From Ectobacillus sp. JY-23 (GTDB lineage: Bacteria > Bacillota > Bacilli > Bacillales > Bacillaceae_G): a DNA stretch of 64,000 bases. The position numbers were made by a program, and so were the translations under genes. Below, piece after piece: positions 21,222-30,216 of the stretch. The stretch lies in contig NZ_CP095462.1 of NCBI RefSeq assembly GCF_023022965.1, forward strand, positions 1,550,001-1,614,000, written 5' to 3'. Position 1 is the first letter of the stretch. The number at the start of each line of letters is the position of its first letter. Below the pieces are notes generated by a model. That model was not told the origin of the DNA. It did no database searches and saw only the letters and a list, made by a program, of their open reading frames with translations.

Positions 21222-21947
21222 CGCAGTAAAAAAGATACGTTCTGTTGTATCTGTCAGTTCTTCCGTAAAGTCACCTTCCACACACAATACAGTAAAACCA
21301 GCTTCTTCAAGCCAAGATGCAATATGGTCCGTTTCATACCCTCGCTGCACATGAAGTTCATCAAAGCGCTGATAATATTCACCGTCTTGCACAAAAAATG
21401 TCATTTCATGCTCAACACTGTCTGGCTCTTCACCAGGAAAGCAATTCCAAATTAAAGCGACTTTTTCCTCATTAATTGTATACGTTTCATTCATAAATAC
21501 TTGATGTATTTTATAAAGTGAGTGTACATCAAATAAAAACAAGCCGCCGGGCTTTACATGCTCATATACCTTTTTAAACGTCTGTTTTATACCATCTTCT
21601 GATGTTACATAATTGAGAGAATCACAAAAAATCGTGACACAATCAAATTCCCTGCCAAGTGACAGCTCCCTCATATCCTGTTGATAAAATGCAGCATCAT
21701 AGCCTGCAGACAGCACCTTTTCATGAGCAACAGATAGCATATCATCTGATAAGTCTACCACAGTTACATCATACCCTTTTTGCATAAGGGGCAGGGCAAC
21801 ACTTCCAGTTCCACATGCAACATCTAATAAGGAAGGAGCAGTCAAGTGATATTCGCTCATTTTTCTCTCAACAAACGACACCCATTTCTCATATGGAACA
21901 TCGCTCATGAGTTCATCATAAAGCAACGCGAATTGTTGATAACTCAT
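21204..21947 (-). CDS. yqeM: class I SAM-dependent methyltransferase YqeM
   Basis: A 247-residue methyltransferase (MSYQQFALLYDELMSDVPYE) with the SAM motif LLDVACGTGSVALPL and a Rossmann core. The substrate is unknown; the family is conserved between comER and rsfS in Bacillus. Its ATG overlaps the rsfS stop by one base (TAATG), indicating translational coupling, and its last codons form part of the shared terminator stem. Confidence 0.93.
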   Translation of the reverse strand: MSYQQFALLYDELMSDVPYEKWVSFVERKMSEYHLTAPSLLDVACGTGSVALPLMQKGYDVTVVDLSDDMLSVAHEKVLSAGYDAAFYQQDMRELSLGREFDCVTIFCDSLNYVTSEDGIKQTFKKVYEHVKPGGLFLFDVHSLYKIHQVFMNETYTINEEKVALIWNCFPGEEPDSVEHEMTFFVQDGEYYQRFDELHVQRGYETDHIASWLEEAGFTVLCVEGDFTEELTDTTERIFFTAQKKPR

Positions 21948-22300
21948 TAACGCAACGCCACCTCGATGTCTTCACGCGGTGCATCGCCCCACAGTCTTTC
22001 CAAATTATAATAATCACGATCATCACGATGGAAAATGTGAGCTACAACATCTCCCATATCTACAAGTACCCATTGTGCTTCTTCCATGCCCTCAATACGC
22101 TTTACATCAAATCCGTGCTCATGCGCTTTTTCCTTCATTTCACGAGCAATGGCTTGTACTTGTTTATCAGAATTACCGTGGCAAATAATAAAATAATCTG
22201 CAATCGTAGAAATGCCTTGCATATTTAATGCCACAATATCCTCTGCTTTTTTATCGTCAGCAGCCTTTACTGCTACGTGTAATAGTTCTAATTCTTTCAT
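21947..22300 (-). CDS. rsfS: ribosomal silencing factor RsfS
   Basis: A 117-residue member of the RsfS/YqeL/Iojap family, which binds ribosomal protein L14 and blocks joining of the 30S and 50S subunits under starvation. The family core IADYFIICHGNSDKQVQAIA and DMGDVVAHIFHRDDRDYYNL is intact. It is in the yqeK-rsfS-yqeM cluster with near-zero spacing. Confidence 0.97.
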   Translation of the reverse strand: MKELELLHVAVKAADDKKAEDIVALNMQGISTIADYFIICHGNSDKQVQAIAREMKEKAHEHGFDVKRIEGMEEAQWVLVDMGDVVAHIFHRDDRDYYNLERLWGDAPREDIEVALR

Positions 22301-22305
22301 TCAGT

Positions 22306-22866
22306 CTATTCCTCCTTGAGTAGTGCGTTATACGTATGAAATGTAAGTGGATATACACGCTGATTCTTTTGTAGCAGATACGTAATTGTGTTTTTCAACG
22401 CCTGTAGCAATGCGGCATCCAAATCTTGCTCCGCTAATTCTCTTACTTGCTCAACACCAGGGAATTGCCGGCCCGGCTCAATATAATCAGCTACCCATAC
22501 TACTTTATCTAACAATGTCATCTCTGTATGTCCACTTGTATGATACGCAATCGCTTGTAAAATGTCTTTGTCATAGATACCTACCTCCTCTTGAACAAGG
22601 TAAGCTCCCACCGGTGCATGCCAAAGCTCCTTATTATAATCAAGCAAGTCCTTTGGCATGCTTTCTCTTCCAATAATTTCTTGCATCTCACGAATAGGTC
22701 GGCATTTTGCGTAATCATGAAAAATGGCGGCTAGTTCTGCTTTTTTTTCATCTGCTCCAAACCGACGAGCCAGTTGTATAGCGGTTTCCATAACTCCTAT
22801 CGTATGAACATAACGCTTATCATGAAGTTGTTTTCGAACAATTTCCAGCGCTTCCTTTTGTTCCAT
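22306..22866 (-). CDS. yqeK: HD-domain diadenosine tetraphosphatase YqeK
   Basis: A 186-residue HD-superfamily phosphohydrolase; YqeK proteins cleave Ap4A symmetrically to ADP. Metal-binding residues are visible as H in [12 protein letters not shown] in [10 protein letters not shown], and the later histidines of [10 protein letters not shown] and AYHTSGH. The start is ATG 22866 ([10 protein letters not shown]), nine bases after AAAGGA; that position lies inside the 3' end of nadD, so the genes overlap by 47 bases. Confidence 0.94.
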   Translation of the reverse strand: MEQKEALEIVRKQLHDKRYVHTIGVMETAIQLARRFGADEKKAELAAIFHDYAKCRPIREMQEIIGRESMPKDLLDYNKELWHAPVGAYLVQEEVGIYDKDILQAIAYHTSGHTEMTLLDKVVWVADYIEPGRQFPGVEQVRELAEQDLDAALLQALKNTITYLLQKNQRVYPLTFHTYNALLKEE

Positions 22867-23425
22867 ACAACTCATTCCTTTCAATATAGTTGCGTACGTC
22901 TTCCGGCAACAAGTACGCTGTTGTCTCACCCTTCGCAAAACGCTCTCGCAAAAGAGAAGAAGACACTGCAAACTCTGGAATCTCTAGACGAATGAGCGGA
23001 TATGGAGACGATAGCGAATAACCCGGTCTCGTTACTCCTACGAATGTAATGAGTTTTAATAATTCGTCTATACGGTACCATTTCGGGAGATATTCTACCA
23101 TATCCCCACCGATTATAAAATAAAACTCGCGTTCCGGATACTTACCGCACAGCCTTTTTATTGTATCATACGTATAAGAAGGTCCATTTCCATGTAATTC
23201 CTCTTTACAGATGGCTGTATTGGTAACTCCGTTCAACGCCAACTCTAGCATAGTTACCCGGTGCGCTTCACTGGCAATTTTTCTGTCCTGCTTATGGGGA
23301 GGAACTCGATTGGGCATAAACCAGACTTCCTCCAGCTCTAAAGCATGCCTTACTTCATTTGCAATGAGAAGGTGTCCGTTGTGCGGGGGATCAAATGTAC
23401 CGCCGATGATTCCTATTTTCTTCAT
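22820..23425 (-). CDS. nadD: nicotinate-nucleotide adenylyltransferase
   Basis: A 201-residue enzyme that forms deamido-NAD from nicotinate mononucleotide and ATP. The nucleotidyl-transferase motif [11 protein letters not shown] and the VSSSLLRER motif are present. It is about 12 residues longer than the usual 189: the reading frame passes the normal end (YIERNELY) and continues into yqeK, giving a new C-terminal tail. It overlaps the end of yhbY by four bases (ATGA), so the cluster is tightly packed. Confidence 0.95.
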   Translation of the reverse strand: MKKIGIIGGTFDPPHNGHLLIANEVRHALELEEVWFMPNRVPPHKQDRKIASEAHRVTMLELALNGVTNTAICKEELHGNGPSYTYDTIKRLCGKYPEREFYFIIGGDMVEYLPKWYRIDELLKLITFVGVTRPGYSLSSPYPLIRLEIPEFAVSSSLLRERFAKGETTAYLLPEDVRNYIERNELYGTKGSAGNCSKTTS

Positions 23426-23712
23426 GGTAAAACGATTTGTTTGTTCTCTCTGGATTCTTTGTATAATACAATTGTGCTGCCAATTACTTGTACTAACTCC
23501 GCTCCAGCGCCTTCAGAAAGCGCCTCTGCTACTTCATGACGATCCTCATCACAATTTTGAAGCACGCTCACCTTAATTAATTCCCTCACTTCTAACGCTT
23601 CTTGAATTTGTTTTATCATATTTTCATTTACGCCGCCTTTTCCTACTTGAAAAATAGGAGAAAGATGATGTGCCTGCGCACGTAAATAACGCTTTTGTTT
23701 TCCTGTTAACAT
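23422..23712 (-). CDS. yhbY: ribosome assembly RNA-binding protein YhbY
   Basis: A 96-residue CRM-domain (KH-like) RNA-binding protein, with the family motif [19 protein letters not shown] and a basic N-terminus ([17 protein letters not shown]). YhbY/YqeI associates with pre-50S particles. It sits between aroE and nadD in the conserved order. Confidence 0.95.
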   Translation of the reverse strand: MLTGKQKRYLRAQAHHLSPIFQVGKGGVNENMIKQIQEALEVRELIKVSVLQNCDEDRHEVAEALSEGAGAELVQVIGSTIVLYKESRENKQIVLP

Positions 23713-23715
23713 ATG

Positions 23716-24534
23716 TCAACCTCCGAGTTTTTGAATTACAAGCTTTTTCATTCGATTAACATCCGGCCATATACCTGTCCATAATTCAAATGCCAACGCC
23801 CCTTGATACACAAACATATCTATTCCGTTTTGCACAATTGCTCCGGCTCGCTTGGCATCTTGAAGAAGTTTCGTTTCAAACGGGTTGTAAATAATATCTG
23901 AAACAACTGCATGTTGTTTTACAGACTGTACAAAAACAGGTGTTTCATTCACCTGCGGGTACATCCCCACTGTTGTCGTATTAATAATGATATCATATGC
24001 TTCAAGATTCACTTTCTGCGGTGTAAATACACGCGAACTCAGCTTTCCAGAAGCTACTATAGCTTGCGCTCGTGCAGTCGTACGATTTGCTATATCTACA
24101 TATTTAGCCCCAACTGAAGCTAATGAAAAGTAAATCGCTTTACATGCACCGCCCGCACCAATCAACAAAATCCGTTTATCGGTAACAGCACCACTCAGTT
24201 CTTGTAGTGCACGAACATAACCAATACCATCGGTGTTATAGCCGATAAGTCTGTTTCCCCTGCGCACAACTGTATTAACAGCTCCGATACGCTTCGCTAA
24301 ATCGTCTATTTCGTCCAAATGTCCCATAATGGTTTCTTTGTGTGGTGTTGTAACATTAAAACCATCAATTTGTTTTACACGCAATTTCTGAATCGCATCT
24401 GCAAGCTCTGCTTCTTTAATATGAAACGCTTCATAATGCGCATCTATGTCTTGATGTAAAAACGCATCGTTGTGCATGGCGGGCGATAAAGAATGCCCGA
24501 TCGGATCTCCAATTACACCATATAAACGTCTCAT
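23716..24534 (-). CDS. aroE: shikimate dehydrogenase
   Basis: A 272-residue NADP-dependent enzyme converting 3-dehydroshikimate to shikimate in aromatic amino-acid synthesis. The substrate motif [17 protein letters not shown] is at the N-terminus, FNVTTPHKE carries the catalytic lysine, and [11 protein letters not shown] is the nucleotide-binding loop. The ATG at 24534 follows AGGGGAG; an upstream in-frame extension overlaps yqeH and is rejected. The gene is in the ribosome-assembly cluster, as usual for Bacillus. Confidence 0.97.
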   Translation of the reverse strand: MRRLYGVIGDPIGHSLSPAMHNDAFLHQDIDAHYEAFHIKEAELADAIQKLRVKQIDGFNVTTPHKETIMGHLDEIDDLAKRIGAVNTVVRRGNRLIGYNTDGIGYVRALQELSGAVTDKRILLIGAGGACKAIYFSLASVGAKYVDIANRTTARAQAIVASGKLSSRVFTPQKVNLEAYDIIINTTTVGMYPQVNETPVFVQSVKQHAVVSDIIYNPFETKLLQDAKRAGAIVQNGIDMFVYQGALAFELWTGIWPDVNRMKKLVIQKLGG

Positions 24535-24544
24535 AGCGCTCCCC

Positions 24545-25651
24545 TTAAATAAGTGATTTTCGTAAAGATGCACTGACACCTTTCGGTACATGAACCGCCA
24601 CTTTAGCACCGGCTTCATTTACAGTAATCCAACCGAGACCTGATATAACAATATCCGTTTTCGGTTCGCGAATCATGAACTCATGACGAATCAATTCCGG
24701 AAAGTTAGCAAGCTCCTCAGGTGAAGGCGGACTCAGTAACTCGCCAGCATGTTCACGATACAATTCATCCGCTTTTTCAAGCTTTGTACGATGAATGTTC
24801 ACTTGATTAGATACGTAACATACAAACGGACGACGGCCGCCTTTGATATAGTCAAAACGAGCCATTCCTCCAAAGAATAAAGTTTGCTCTTCATTCAATT
24901 GAAACGTTTTCGCTTTGACTTCCTTCGTCGGAGTAATTATCTTCAAGCTGTGTTTGCCCACAAAATGCGCCATCTGATGATGATTAATAATTCCTGGTGT
25001 ATCATACATAGAAGATGTCTGATCAAGGGGAATGTCAATTAAGTCGAGCGTAGTTCCAGGAAAATGTGATGTCGTAATTACATTGTTCGTTTCTTCGCTA
25101 AATTCTTTAATCATGCGATTGATAAATGTTGATTTTCCTACATTAGTACAGCCAACCACATACACATCTTTACCTTCACGATGCTCATCAATTGCTTGCG
25201 CTAATTCACGAATGCCGTGACCCTTAGCAGAGCTGATTAAGAATACATCTGCAGGCTTTAGCCCCAGTTGTTTGGCGCTATACTTCATCCAATGAATCAT
25301 TTTCTCTGGACGCACAGATTTAGGAATTAGATCAGATTTGTTTCCTACTAGCAACACTTTATTGTTACCAATAAAACGGTGCAATCCTGGAAGCCAGCTT
25401 CCATTAAAGTCGAAGATATCTACGATTTTAACCACAAGAGCATCCGTTTGTCCGATACCATTTAAAATACGTAAAAAATCATCATCAGTTAGCTCCACAT
25501 CTTGAATTTCATTGTAGTGCTTTAAACGAAAACAACGCTGACATATTACTTCTTCTTTCTCAAGTGCAGACGGTGGTGCATAGCCAAGTTTATTTGGATC
25601 CTCTGTTTGAATCGTCACACCACATCCTACACATTTCACTGCTTCTATCAA
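24545..25651 (-). CDS. yqeH: circularly permuted ribosome-assembly GTPase YqeH
   Basis: A 368-residue GTPase needed for 30S subunit assembly. An N-terminal zinc finger uses cysteines 7, 10, 37 and 40. The GTPase motifs are permuted: NKSD (G4) comes before the P loop GCTNVGKST (G1) and DTPG (G3). The start is TTG at 25651, nine bases behind GGGAGG. It is encoded directly after yqeG, with five bases between. Confidence 0.96.
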   Translation of the reverse strand: MIEAVKCVGCGVTIQTEDPNKLGYAPPSALEKEEVICQRCFRLKHYNEIQDVELTDDDFLRILNGIGQTDALVVKIVDIFDFNGSWLPGLHRFIGNNKVLLVGNKSDLIPKSVRPEKMIHWMKYSAKQLGLKPADVFLISSAKGHGIRELAQAIDEHREGKDVYVVGCTNVGKSTFINRMIKEFSEETNNVITTSHFPGTTLDLIDIPLDQTSSMYDTPGIINHHQMAHFVGKHSLKIITPTKEVKAKTFQLNEEQTLFFGGMARFDYIKGGRRPFVCYVSNQVNIHRTKLEKADELYREHAGELLSPPSPEELANFPELIRHEFMIREPKTDIVISGLGWITVNEAGAKVAVHVPKGVSASLRKSLI

Positions 25652-25655
25652 AATC

Positions 25656-26171
25656 TTATTCCTCCCATTGAATCAAGCCCTGTCGTTTTAGGTTACTCAT
25701 GATTCTTCTTTCAATTTTACGATTAAAACGTGTTACAAAACCGTCAGACTGGGCAACAGGCACAACCAAAATGGTATGCAACCCCATCCGATTTCCTCCG
25801 AGTACATCTGTAAGCAATTGATCGCCTACCACCACCACTTCTTCCGGCTTCAGTTCCATTGCTTTTAATGCCCTGCGAAAAGCTTTTCCCATCGGTTTTC
25901 TTGCTTTATAGATAAATGGAATCTGCAGTGGGTCCGAAAAGAAGCGTACTCGTTTTTCATTATTATTAGATACGATTGTGACCTTAATGCCCGCATCTTG
26001 CATTTCTTTAAACCATTGAATTAATTGCGGCGTTGCGCTTGGTCGGTCCCATTCAATCAGAGTATTATCAAGATCGGTAATAATTCCTTTCACACCTCGC
26101 TCTTTTAGAGCTGCTGGTGTGATATGATAAACATTTTTAACATACTCACTTGGTAAAAACAGTTTTAACAT
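25656..26171 (-). CDS. yqeG: YqeG family HAD phosphatase
   Basis: A 171-residue HAD-superfamily (IIIA) protein. Motif I is DLDNTL near residue 34, motif II is TIVSNNN, and VVVGDQLLTDVLGGNRMG is motif III/IV. The substrate is not known; some YqeG homologues are assigned as phosphatidylglycerophosphatase. It heads the yqeG-yqeH-aroE-yhbY-nadD-yqeK-rsfS-yqeM operon. Confidence 0.92.
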   Translation of the reverse strand: MLKLFLPSEYVKNVYHITPAALKERGVKGIITDLDNTLIEWDRPSATPQLIQWFKEMQDAGIKVTIVSNNNEKRVRFFSDPLQIPFIYKARKPMGKAFRRALKAMELKPEEVVVVGDQLLTDVLGGNRMGLHTILVVPVAQSDGFVTRFNRKIERRIMSNLKRQGLIQWEE

Positions 26172-26238
26172 GGTTACACCTCTTATTTATAACAGTTATT
26201 CATAAAAATGTTTCGACAGCATTTTTCGCAACTTGTGC

Positions 26239-26338
26239 TGTGGATAACCTTTTACACATTTTCCACACAGAAATATTAAGCGAATTTCAAATTTACACAC
26301 AACTATCACACAGGTTATCCACTGAGACATGTGGACAA
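26239..26338. promoter_or_regulatory. DnaA-box cluster upstream of sda
   Basis: One exact DnaA box (TGTGGATAA, 26239) and three with one mismatch (TTTTCCACA 26259, TTATCCACT 26315, TGTGGACAA 26330) lie just upstream of the sda promoter. DnaA activates sda in B. subtilis. Confidence 0.8.
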
Positions 26339-26346
26339 ACAAGCGT

Positions 26347-26375
26347 TTGTATTGGTGGGTAAGATTTGGTACATT
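26347..26375 (+). promoter_or_regulatory. sigma-A promoter of sda
   Basis: TTGTAT, 17 bases, TACATT, directly downstream of the DnaA boxes and 49 bases before the start codon. Confidence 0.55.
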
Positions 26376-26423
26376 ATACCCAAGCAGACCCATTCTGCTT
26401 ACCTACTAATCGGAGGTGTGAAA

Positions 26424-26576
26424 ATGATGCAAAGATTATCTGATAAATTACTTACTGAATCTTATTATAAAGCAAAAGAGCTGAAATTAAATCCTGAGTT
26501 CATTTTACTGATTCAACAAGAAATGATTCGTCGCTCTTTACAGGACAAGCCTAAGCAACCTGTACAGCAAGCGTAA
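26424..26576 (+). CDS. sda: sporulation checkpoint protein Sda
   Basis: A 50-residue helical-hairpin protein ([20 protein letters not shown]) matching Sda, which inhibits the sporulation kinases KinA and KinB when replication or DNA integrity is disturbed. It has the conserved core LSDxLLxESYxKAxEL and [19 protein letters not shown] precedes the start; the second ATG three bases later is equally possible. The DnaA boxes upstream fit its known role linking replication initiation to sporulation. Confidence 0.93.
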   Translation: MMQRLSDKLLTESYYKAKELKLNPEFILLIQQEMIRRSLQDKPKQPVQQA

Positions 26577-26610
26577 AAAGAGCCCTCCCTAAAATCAGAC
26601 GGCTCTTTCC
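26576..26610 (+). terminator. terminator of sda
   Basis: AAAGAGCC / GGCTCTTT stem with a 16-base loop and a pyrimidine-rich tail right after sda. Confidence 0.65.
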
Positions 26611-26638
26611 CCTTACCATCAAATCATTTTCTCACTAA

Positions 26639-27415
26639 TTATAGCATACGTCCTAAACGCTCGCCCACTCGAATACCTTTGCCTTTGTCCAGATGATCCA
26701 GCACAACAGTATTCTTTTCAAATAATAAAACAACAGTGGACCCAAATGTAAAGTAGGCCATTTCTTCACCTTTCTCAACAGCATCTCGTTCGTGAAGAAG
26801 TTCAATGCTATTTACAAACATGGCACCTACTTTTACCATAGCAATGCGACTGCTTTCTGTTACAAGCTCTGTGACCGAACGATAATTTTTAGAAAGCGGT
26901 TCTTTACCGTAGCGTAAGCCAAGCTGATTTACCGGATATGATTTCCGTCCTAACACAAACCGCTCTCGTACTGTTCCCGATACAGGACTATGGATACGAT
27001 GATAGTGACTCGGACTTAAATATAACACCATATATGTACCGCCGCCATAAGTTTCCGCTCTTTCATTCGTACCAAGCATATCTACAATGGAATACGTCTT
27101 ACCTTTGATTACAAACTGCTTTTCATCTGTAATGGCGCCGTAGTCTTCTAGCATACCGTCTACAGGACTTACTACACTATCCGGTGCGGTGTCAATGGTG
27201 CGTCGCCCAGGCTGCAAACGCCTTGTAAACAATTCATGCAGCGTTTTATATTCTCGTAACTCGCGCTCCATTTCATCCTGTTGAATTCGAAACACACGTG
27301 CGTACGAAGGAATGAGAAATGCACTCAGGCGCGATTGTGTAAACTTGCGCAACAGGTAAGATGTAAAGCGGCCGTTCGTTAATTCAATAAATAAGCGATA
27401 AAATGTGCGTCGCAA
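26639..27415 (-). CDS. psd: phosphatidylserine decarboxylase
   Basis: A 258-residue membrane-associated proenzyme that makes phosphatidylethanolamine. Self-cleavage at the FGST motif near residue 224 generates the pyruvoyl group; HRIHSPVSG and [10 protein letters not shown] are also conserved. The start is TTG at 27415, behind AGGAGG with nine bases of spacing. It lies between sda and sigK; no pssA is adjacent. Confidence 0.96.
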   Translation of the reverse strand: MRRTFYRLFIELTNGRFTSYLLRKFTQSRLSAFLIPSYARVFRIQQDEMERELREYKTLHELFTRRLQPGRRTIDTAPDSVVSPVDGMLEDYGAITDEKQFVIKGKTYSIVDMLGTNERAETYGGGTYMVLYLSPSHYHRIHSPVSGTVRERFVLGRKSYPVNQLGLRYGKEPLSKNYRSVTELVTESSRIAMVKVGAMFVNSIELLHERDAVEKGEEMAYFTFGSTVVLLFEKNTVVLDHLDKGKGIRVGERLGRML

Positions 27416-27525
27416 TCTGTAAATCCTCCTAAAGGTATTTTATAAATACAATTAAACGTTATTATATGCCAAATTTTATATAGAATCTACTGCAAGTCCG
27501 TCATTTTCTCTCTCATGCAAATAAA

Positions 27526-27551
27526 AAATCCTAACAATAACGTTAGGATTT
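27526..27551 (-). terminator. terminator of sigK
   Basis: AAATCCTAAC / GTTAGGATTT with a 6-base loop and a T run on the minus strand. The sigK stop codon is within the stem. Confidence 0.88.
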
Positions 27552-28259
27552 GCTGTTTTTCTTGTCTTTTTCTGCTCTTACAAATTCATGAAACATCTTC
27601 ATAAGTGCTCGTTTTTCAATACGAGATACGTAGCTCCGCGAAATACCAAGTTCCTTTGCAATCTCACGTTGTGTTTTTTCCTTCTCTAATCCCAATCCAA
27701 AGCGATTTACAATCACCTCTTTTTCTCGGTCATCCAAAATATCAATATACTCTCTAATCTTTTCTAGTTCCATACTAAGTTGAATTGTATCAATGACATC
27801 CTCTGATTCCGATTTTAAGATATCAATTAATGATATTTCATTCCCTTCCTTATCTTGCCCGATTGGATCATGCAAGGATATATCCTTTTTCGTTTTTTTG
27901 AGCGCACGGAGATGCATAAGAATCTCATTTTCAATACACCTTGCTGCGTACGTTGCGAGCTTCGTTCCCTTTCCTTGGGAGTAGCTTTCAATTGCCTTAA
28001 TTAGCCCAATTGTTCCAATTGAGATAAGGTCTTCAGCGTCTTCACCAGTGTTTTCAAATTTCTTAACAATATGAGCCACAAGGCGCAAGTTATGTTCGAT
28101 TAAAATATTACGCGCCTCCGCATCTCCCTGCTCCATCAATTCTAAATATTTTCTTTCATCATCCGGTGACAGCGGCTGCGGGAATGCGTTGTTTTTTACG
28201 TAGGAAACAAACAAGATTAATTCCCGAACTAAGTATCCAATTGCAGCCAATATACTCAC
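27543..28259 (-). CDS. sigK: RNA polymerase sporulation sigma factor SigK (pro-form)
   Basis: A 238-residue sigma-70 family factor, closely like pro-sigma-K of B. cereus. A hydrophobic pro-sequence ([20 protein letters not shown]) tethers it to the membrane until SpoIVFB cleaves it. Region 2 ([20 protein letters not shown]) and the region 4 helix-turn-helix ([20 protein letters not shown]) follow. It directs late mother-cell genes. The gene is continuous, with no skin-type element. The start is GTG at 28259, five bases after GGGGGTG. Confidence 0.96.
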   Translation of the reverse strand: MSILAAIGYLVRELILFVSYVKNNAFPQPLSPDDERKYLELMEQGDAEARNILIEHNLRLVAHIVKKFENTGEDAEDLISIGTIGLIKAIESYSQGKGTKLATYAARCIENEILMHLRALKKTKKDISLHDPIGQDKEGNEISLIDILKSESEDVIDTIQLSMELEKIREYIDILDDREKEVIVNRFGLGLEKEKTQREIAKELGISRSYVSRIEKRALMKMFHEFVRAEKDKKNSKS

Positions 28260-28293
28260 TTCTTCACCCCCGTCAAAATCGTGTTCGTTACTA

Positions 28294-28301
28294 AATGTAT
28301 G
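28294..28301 (-). promoter_or_regulatory. sigma-E-like -10 of sigK
   Basis: The minus strand reads CATACATT, a full match to the sigma-E -10 consensus, 35 bases before the sigK start. GGACA just upstream resembles a SpoIIID site. The -35 is weak, as expected for a SpoIIID-dependent promoter. Confidence 0.55.
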
Positions 28302-28331
28302 CAGTTGCAGGAATGTCCTTGTTTGTACCAA

Positions 28332-28650
28332 ATGCGGAAATAAATATATAGCGGTTTATGAGCAGATTAGTTGCGCTAGCGGTGAAGGGGTATGACACAT
28401 GAACGGCAAGTAACATCGTATGACGAAGCAATAAAAAATAAGAATTTTAACCATTCACGTATTTTTTACATCATACTCCTTAAATGTATTTAGGCGGAGA
28501 TACCAACTCCTTTTTTCATATAAGTCTTCATCATAAATTACACCCATGAGACATCTTATTTTTCTTGCGATAAATAAAATATCTGAATTTACTCAAATAT
28601 AGTATAGTTAAGTAGAGTAAGAATTCTATTTCTGTATTAAAGGAGTGACA
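28332..28650. other. gap between sigK and the DUF4259 gene
   Basis: About 320 AT-rich bases. The only open stretch is a 33-codon plus-strand frame at 28392-28493, whose AAGGGG lies one base from the ATG, too close to be convincing. Nothing else is supported. Confidence 0.4.
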
Positions 28651-28654
28651 ATGG

Positions 28655-29017
28655 ATGGGAGCTTGGGGAACCGGCATATTTGATAATGATACAACTTGTG
28701 ATGTGAGAGATGATTTTTTCGAATTCTTAGAAGAAGGATTATCAGTTCAAGAAGCAACACAGCAAGTATTAGATACGCATTTAGAGGAGTTTGAAGAAGA
28801 AGACCTAGAAGTAATTTCCTGGGTATACACCGGACTCGCAGCTGCGCAACTAGAAAAAAATGTGCTGCAAGAAGAAATTCGCGTAAAAGCCATCGACTTA
28901 ATTAATCAAGGCGCAGACTTAGAACTTTGGGCTGAAAGTGGAGAAGATGAAGACTATGAAGAACGAAAAAAGGTTCTGAGTGAACTAAGATCAAAGCTTG
29001 AAGCGACTAATACATAA
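28655..29017 (+). CDS. DUF4259 family protein
   Basis: A 120-residue acidic protein starting MGAWGTGIFDNDTTCDVRDD, the hallmark of DUF4259, a family of small cytoplasmic proteins of unknown function common in Bacilli. The rest is helical and rich in glutamate. The ATG at 28655 is nine bases behind AGGAG; an ATG four bases earlier is in another frame. It is a single-gene unit with its own terminator and marks the start of the accessory region. Confidence 0.85.
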   Translation: MGAWGTGIFDNDTTCDVRDDFFEFLEEGLSVQEATQQVLDTHLEEFEEEDLEVISWVYTGLAAAQLEKNVLQEEIRVKAIDLINQGADLELWAESGEDEDYEERKKVLSELRSKLEATNT

Positions 29018-29019
29018 AC

Positions 29020-29051
29020 CAAAAACGTGGTGGACTATCCCCACGTTTTTT
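29020..29051 (+). terminator. terminator of the DUF4259 gene
   Basis: AAACGTGG / CCACGTTT stem and T run three bases after the stop codon. Confidence 0.9.
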
Positions 29052-29115
29052 CATATTTTAAATCGAATTCGTTTCTTTGAACGACCTTGCCATTTCTAAT
29101 GATTCTTTATTCTTT

Positions 29116-29296
29116 GGCTGTGTTAAAGCCCAATGTTGATTATTTGTACTTGTTGATGGGAGTGAAGGGGTGAGACTCCTACGGGAAAAGCGAGTCAAGG
29201 GGAGACCTCGCAGGCGCATAGCGCTGAGGAGGTTCCCTGACCGCCCGCGGAAAGCGCACCCTGTAACAGAAATCAACAACGAACTTTAACACAGCC
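29116..29296. mobile_element. MITE-like repeat, copy 1 (complete, 181 bases)
   Basis: The ends are exact 13-base inverted repeats (GGCTGTGTTAAAG / CTTTAACACAGCC). TATTCTTT is present on both sides (29108-29115 and 29297-29304), an 8-base target duplication. The inside is GC-rich and partly palindromic and encodes nothing. Three related copies lie at 46254, 50429 and 63869. The ends and the 8-base duplication resemble IS6-family transposition, but this is inference. Confidence 0.9.
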
Positions 29297-29304
29297 TATT
29301 CTTT

Positions 29305-29581
29305 AAGAACATTTCTAAAGAAACAACGCTAATCTTTAGATTTGTTACCTGTTCAAGGACATATATACCCTTTTCTTTTCAGTTACAATGTATTCAGGTC
29401 GAATAGAACTATTTGTAGCCCTTTCCATCTTAATAAGAGTATGCGCAAGAACATCCATATTGCTTTCTATGTACAAAAGGGTTCCTCAACTAGCATATAC
29501 AGTTCGTTTTAGGAAAAACTACTCATATACATAAATACCACGCTACATAATAAAGGAGGATTGTTTCTTTTTCCGAAAAAC
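29305..29581. other. gap between MITE copy 1 and the DUF3231 pseudogene
   Basis: About 280 bases without a supported gene. A 37-codon minus-strand stretch near 29355-29470 looks mildly protein-like but has no ribosome binding site or recognisable domain. Confidence 0.4.
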
Positions 29582-30195
29582 AGATTCATCTTACCTAATC
29601 TGAAATCGCTGTTCTAAGGTATATTTGTGCGTGCGCCCTATATTATGTTACCTATGGAAACTGATTACATTGATAGCAAAAATATTTAAGCGGTAGCAAC
29701 CCTTTTTCCAAACCGAGACCGCTTAATGCCATTGAGATTTCACACCTTTACATGAACATCCCAACCAATTCCATCGGCGCAAAACTGGCAACCAGCCTCG
29801 CTCAAACATCACAAACCCTAAGGGTACAAGAGTATATGTTACAAGGCAAGGAACTGAGCAACAAACATGTGAAAATATTTTCATCAGCTCTCGTTGATAA
29901 CGATACGATTGTTCCAGGTTCACCAGATGTATGCATTACTCATTCAACTACATCCATTTTTTCAGATAAATTAATGATGTTTCATATGTCATTTCTCGGT
30001 GCCGCTGGAATAGGAAACTATGGAACAGCCGCGGCTGCTAGTCAAAGAAGCGATCTTGTTTTAAGTTACGAAAGACTCTCTCTCGAAATCGCCAAGTATG
30101 CAAAAGACGACGCTTATCTTATGATTCAAAATAATTGGCTAGAGCAGCCTCCGGGAACAAAGGATAAAGACAAGTTGGCAAAAGAAAAGGAATAG
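29582..30195 (+). pseudogene. DUF3231 family protein, degraded
   Basis: The 3' part (from 29752) encodes 147 residues matching the C-terminal half of DUF3231 proteins, which are about 330 residues, relate to spore-coat CotF, and have two copies of a four-helix domain. The core FSDKLMMFHMSFLGAAGIGN is intact. Homology continues upstream of the ATG in frame (SKPRPLNAIEISHLY), then shifts frame near 29685 (RAPYIMLPMETDYIDSKN), with a TAA at 29615. There is no ribosome binding site, and the N-terminal half is lost. Confidence 0.8.
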
Positions 30196-30216
30196 AAAAA
30201 AAAAATCGTCTGTTTT

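Noticed and set aside
22867-22971. 35-residue N-terminal extension of YqeK
   Set aside because: It lies inside nadD, is rich in Cys and Arg unlike the family, and has no ribosome binding site; the ATG at 22866 has AAAGGA.
27543-28259. Possible skin-type interruption of sigK
   Set aside because: The gene reads through in one frame with normal length; no element is inserted.
28392-28493. 33-codon reading frame between sigK and the DUF4259 gene
   Set aside because: The purine-rich stretch is one base from the ATG, there is no recognisable family, and codon use is weak.
29058-29279. A 73-codon minus-strand reading frame across MITE copy 1
   Set aside because: It lies almost wholly within the repeat, has no ribosome binding site, and follows from the GC-rich palindrome.
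29349-29480. Minus-strand 37-codon protein-like stretch (MDVLAHTLIKMERATNSS)
   Set aside because: No ribosome binding site, stop codons on both sides, and no family recognised; may be a relic but cannot be supported.
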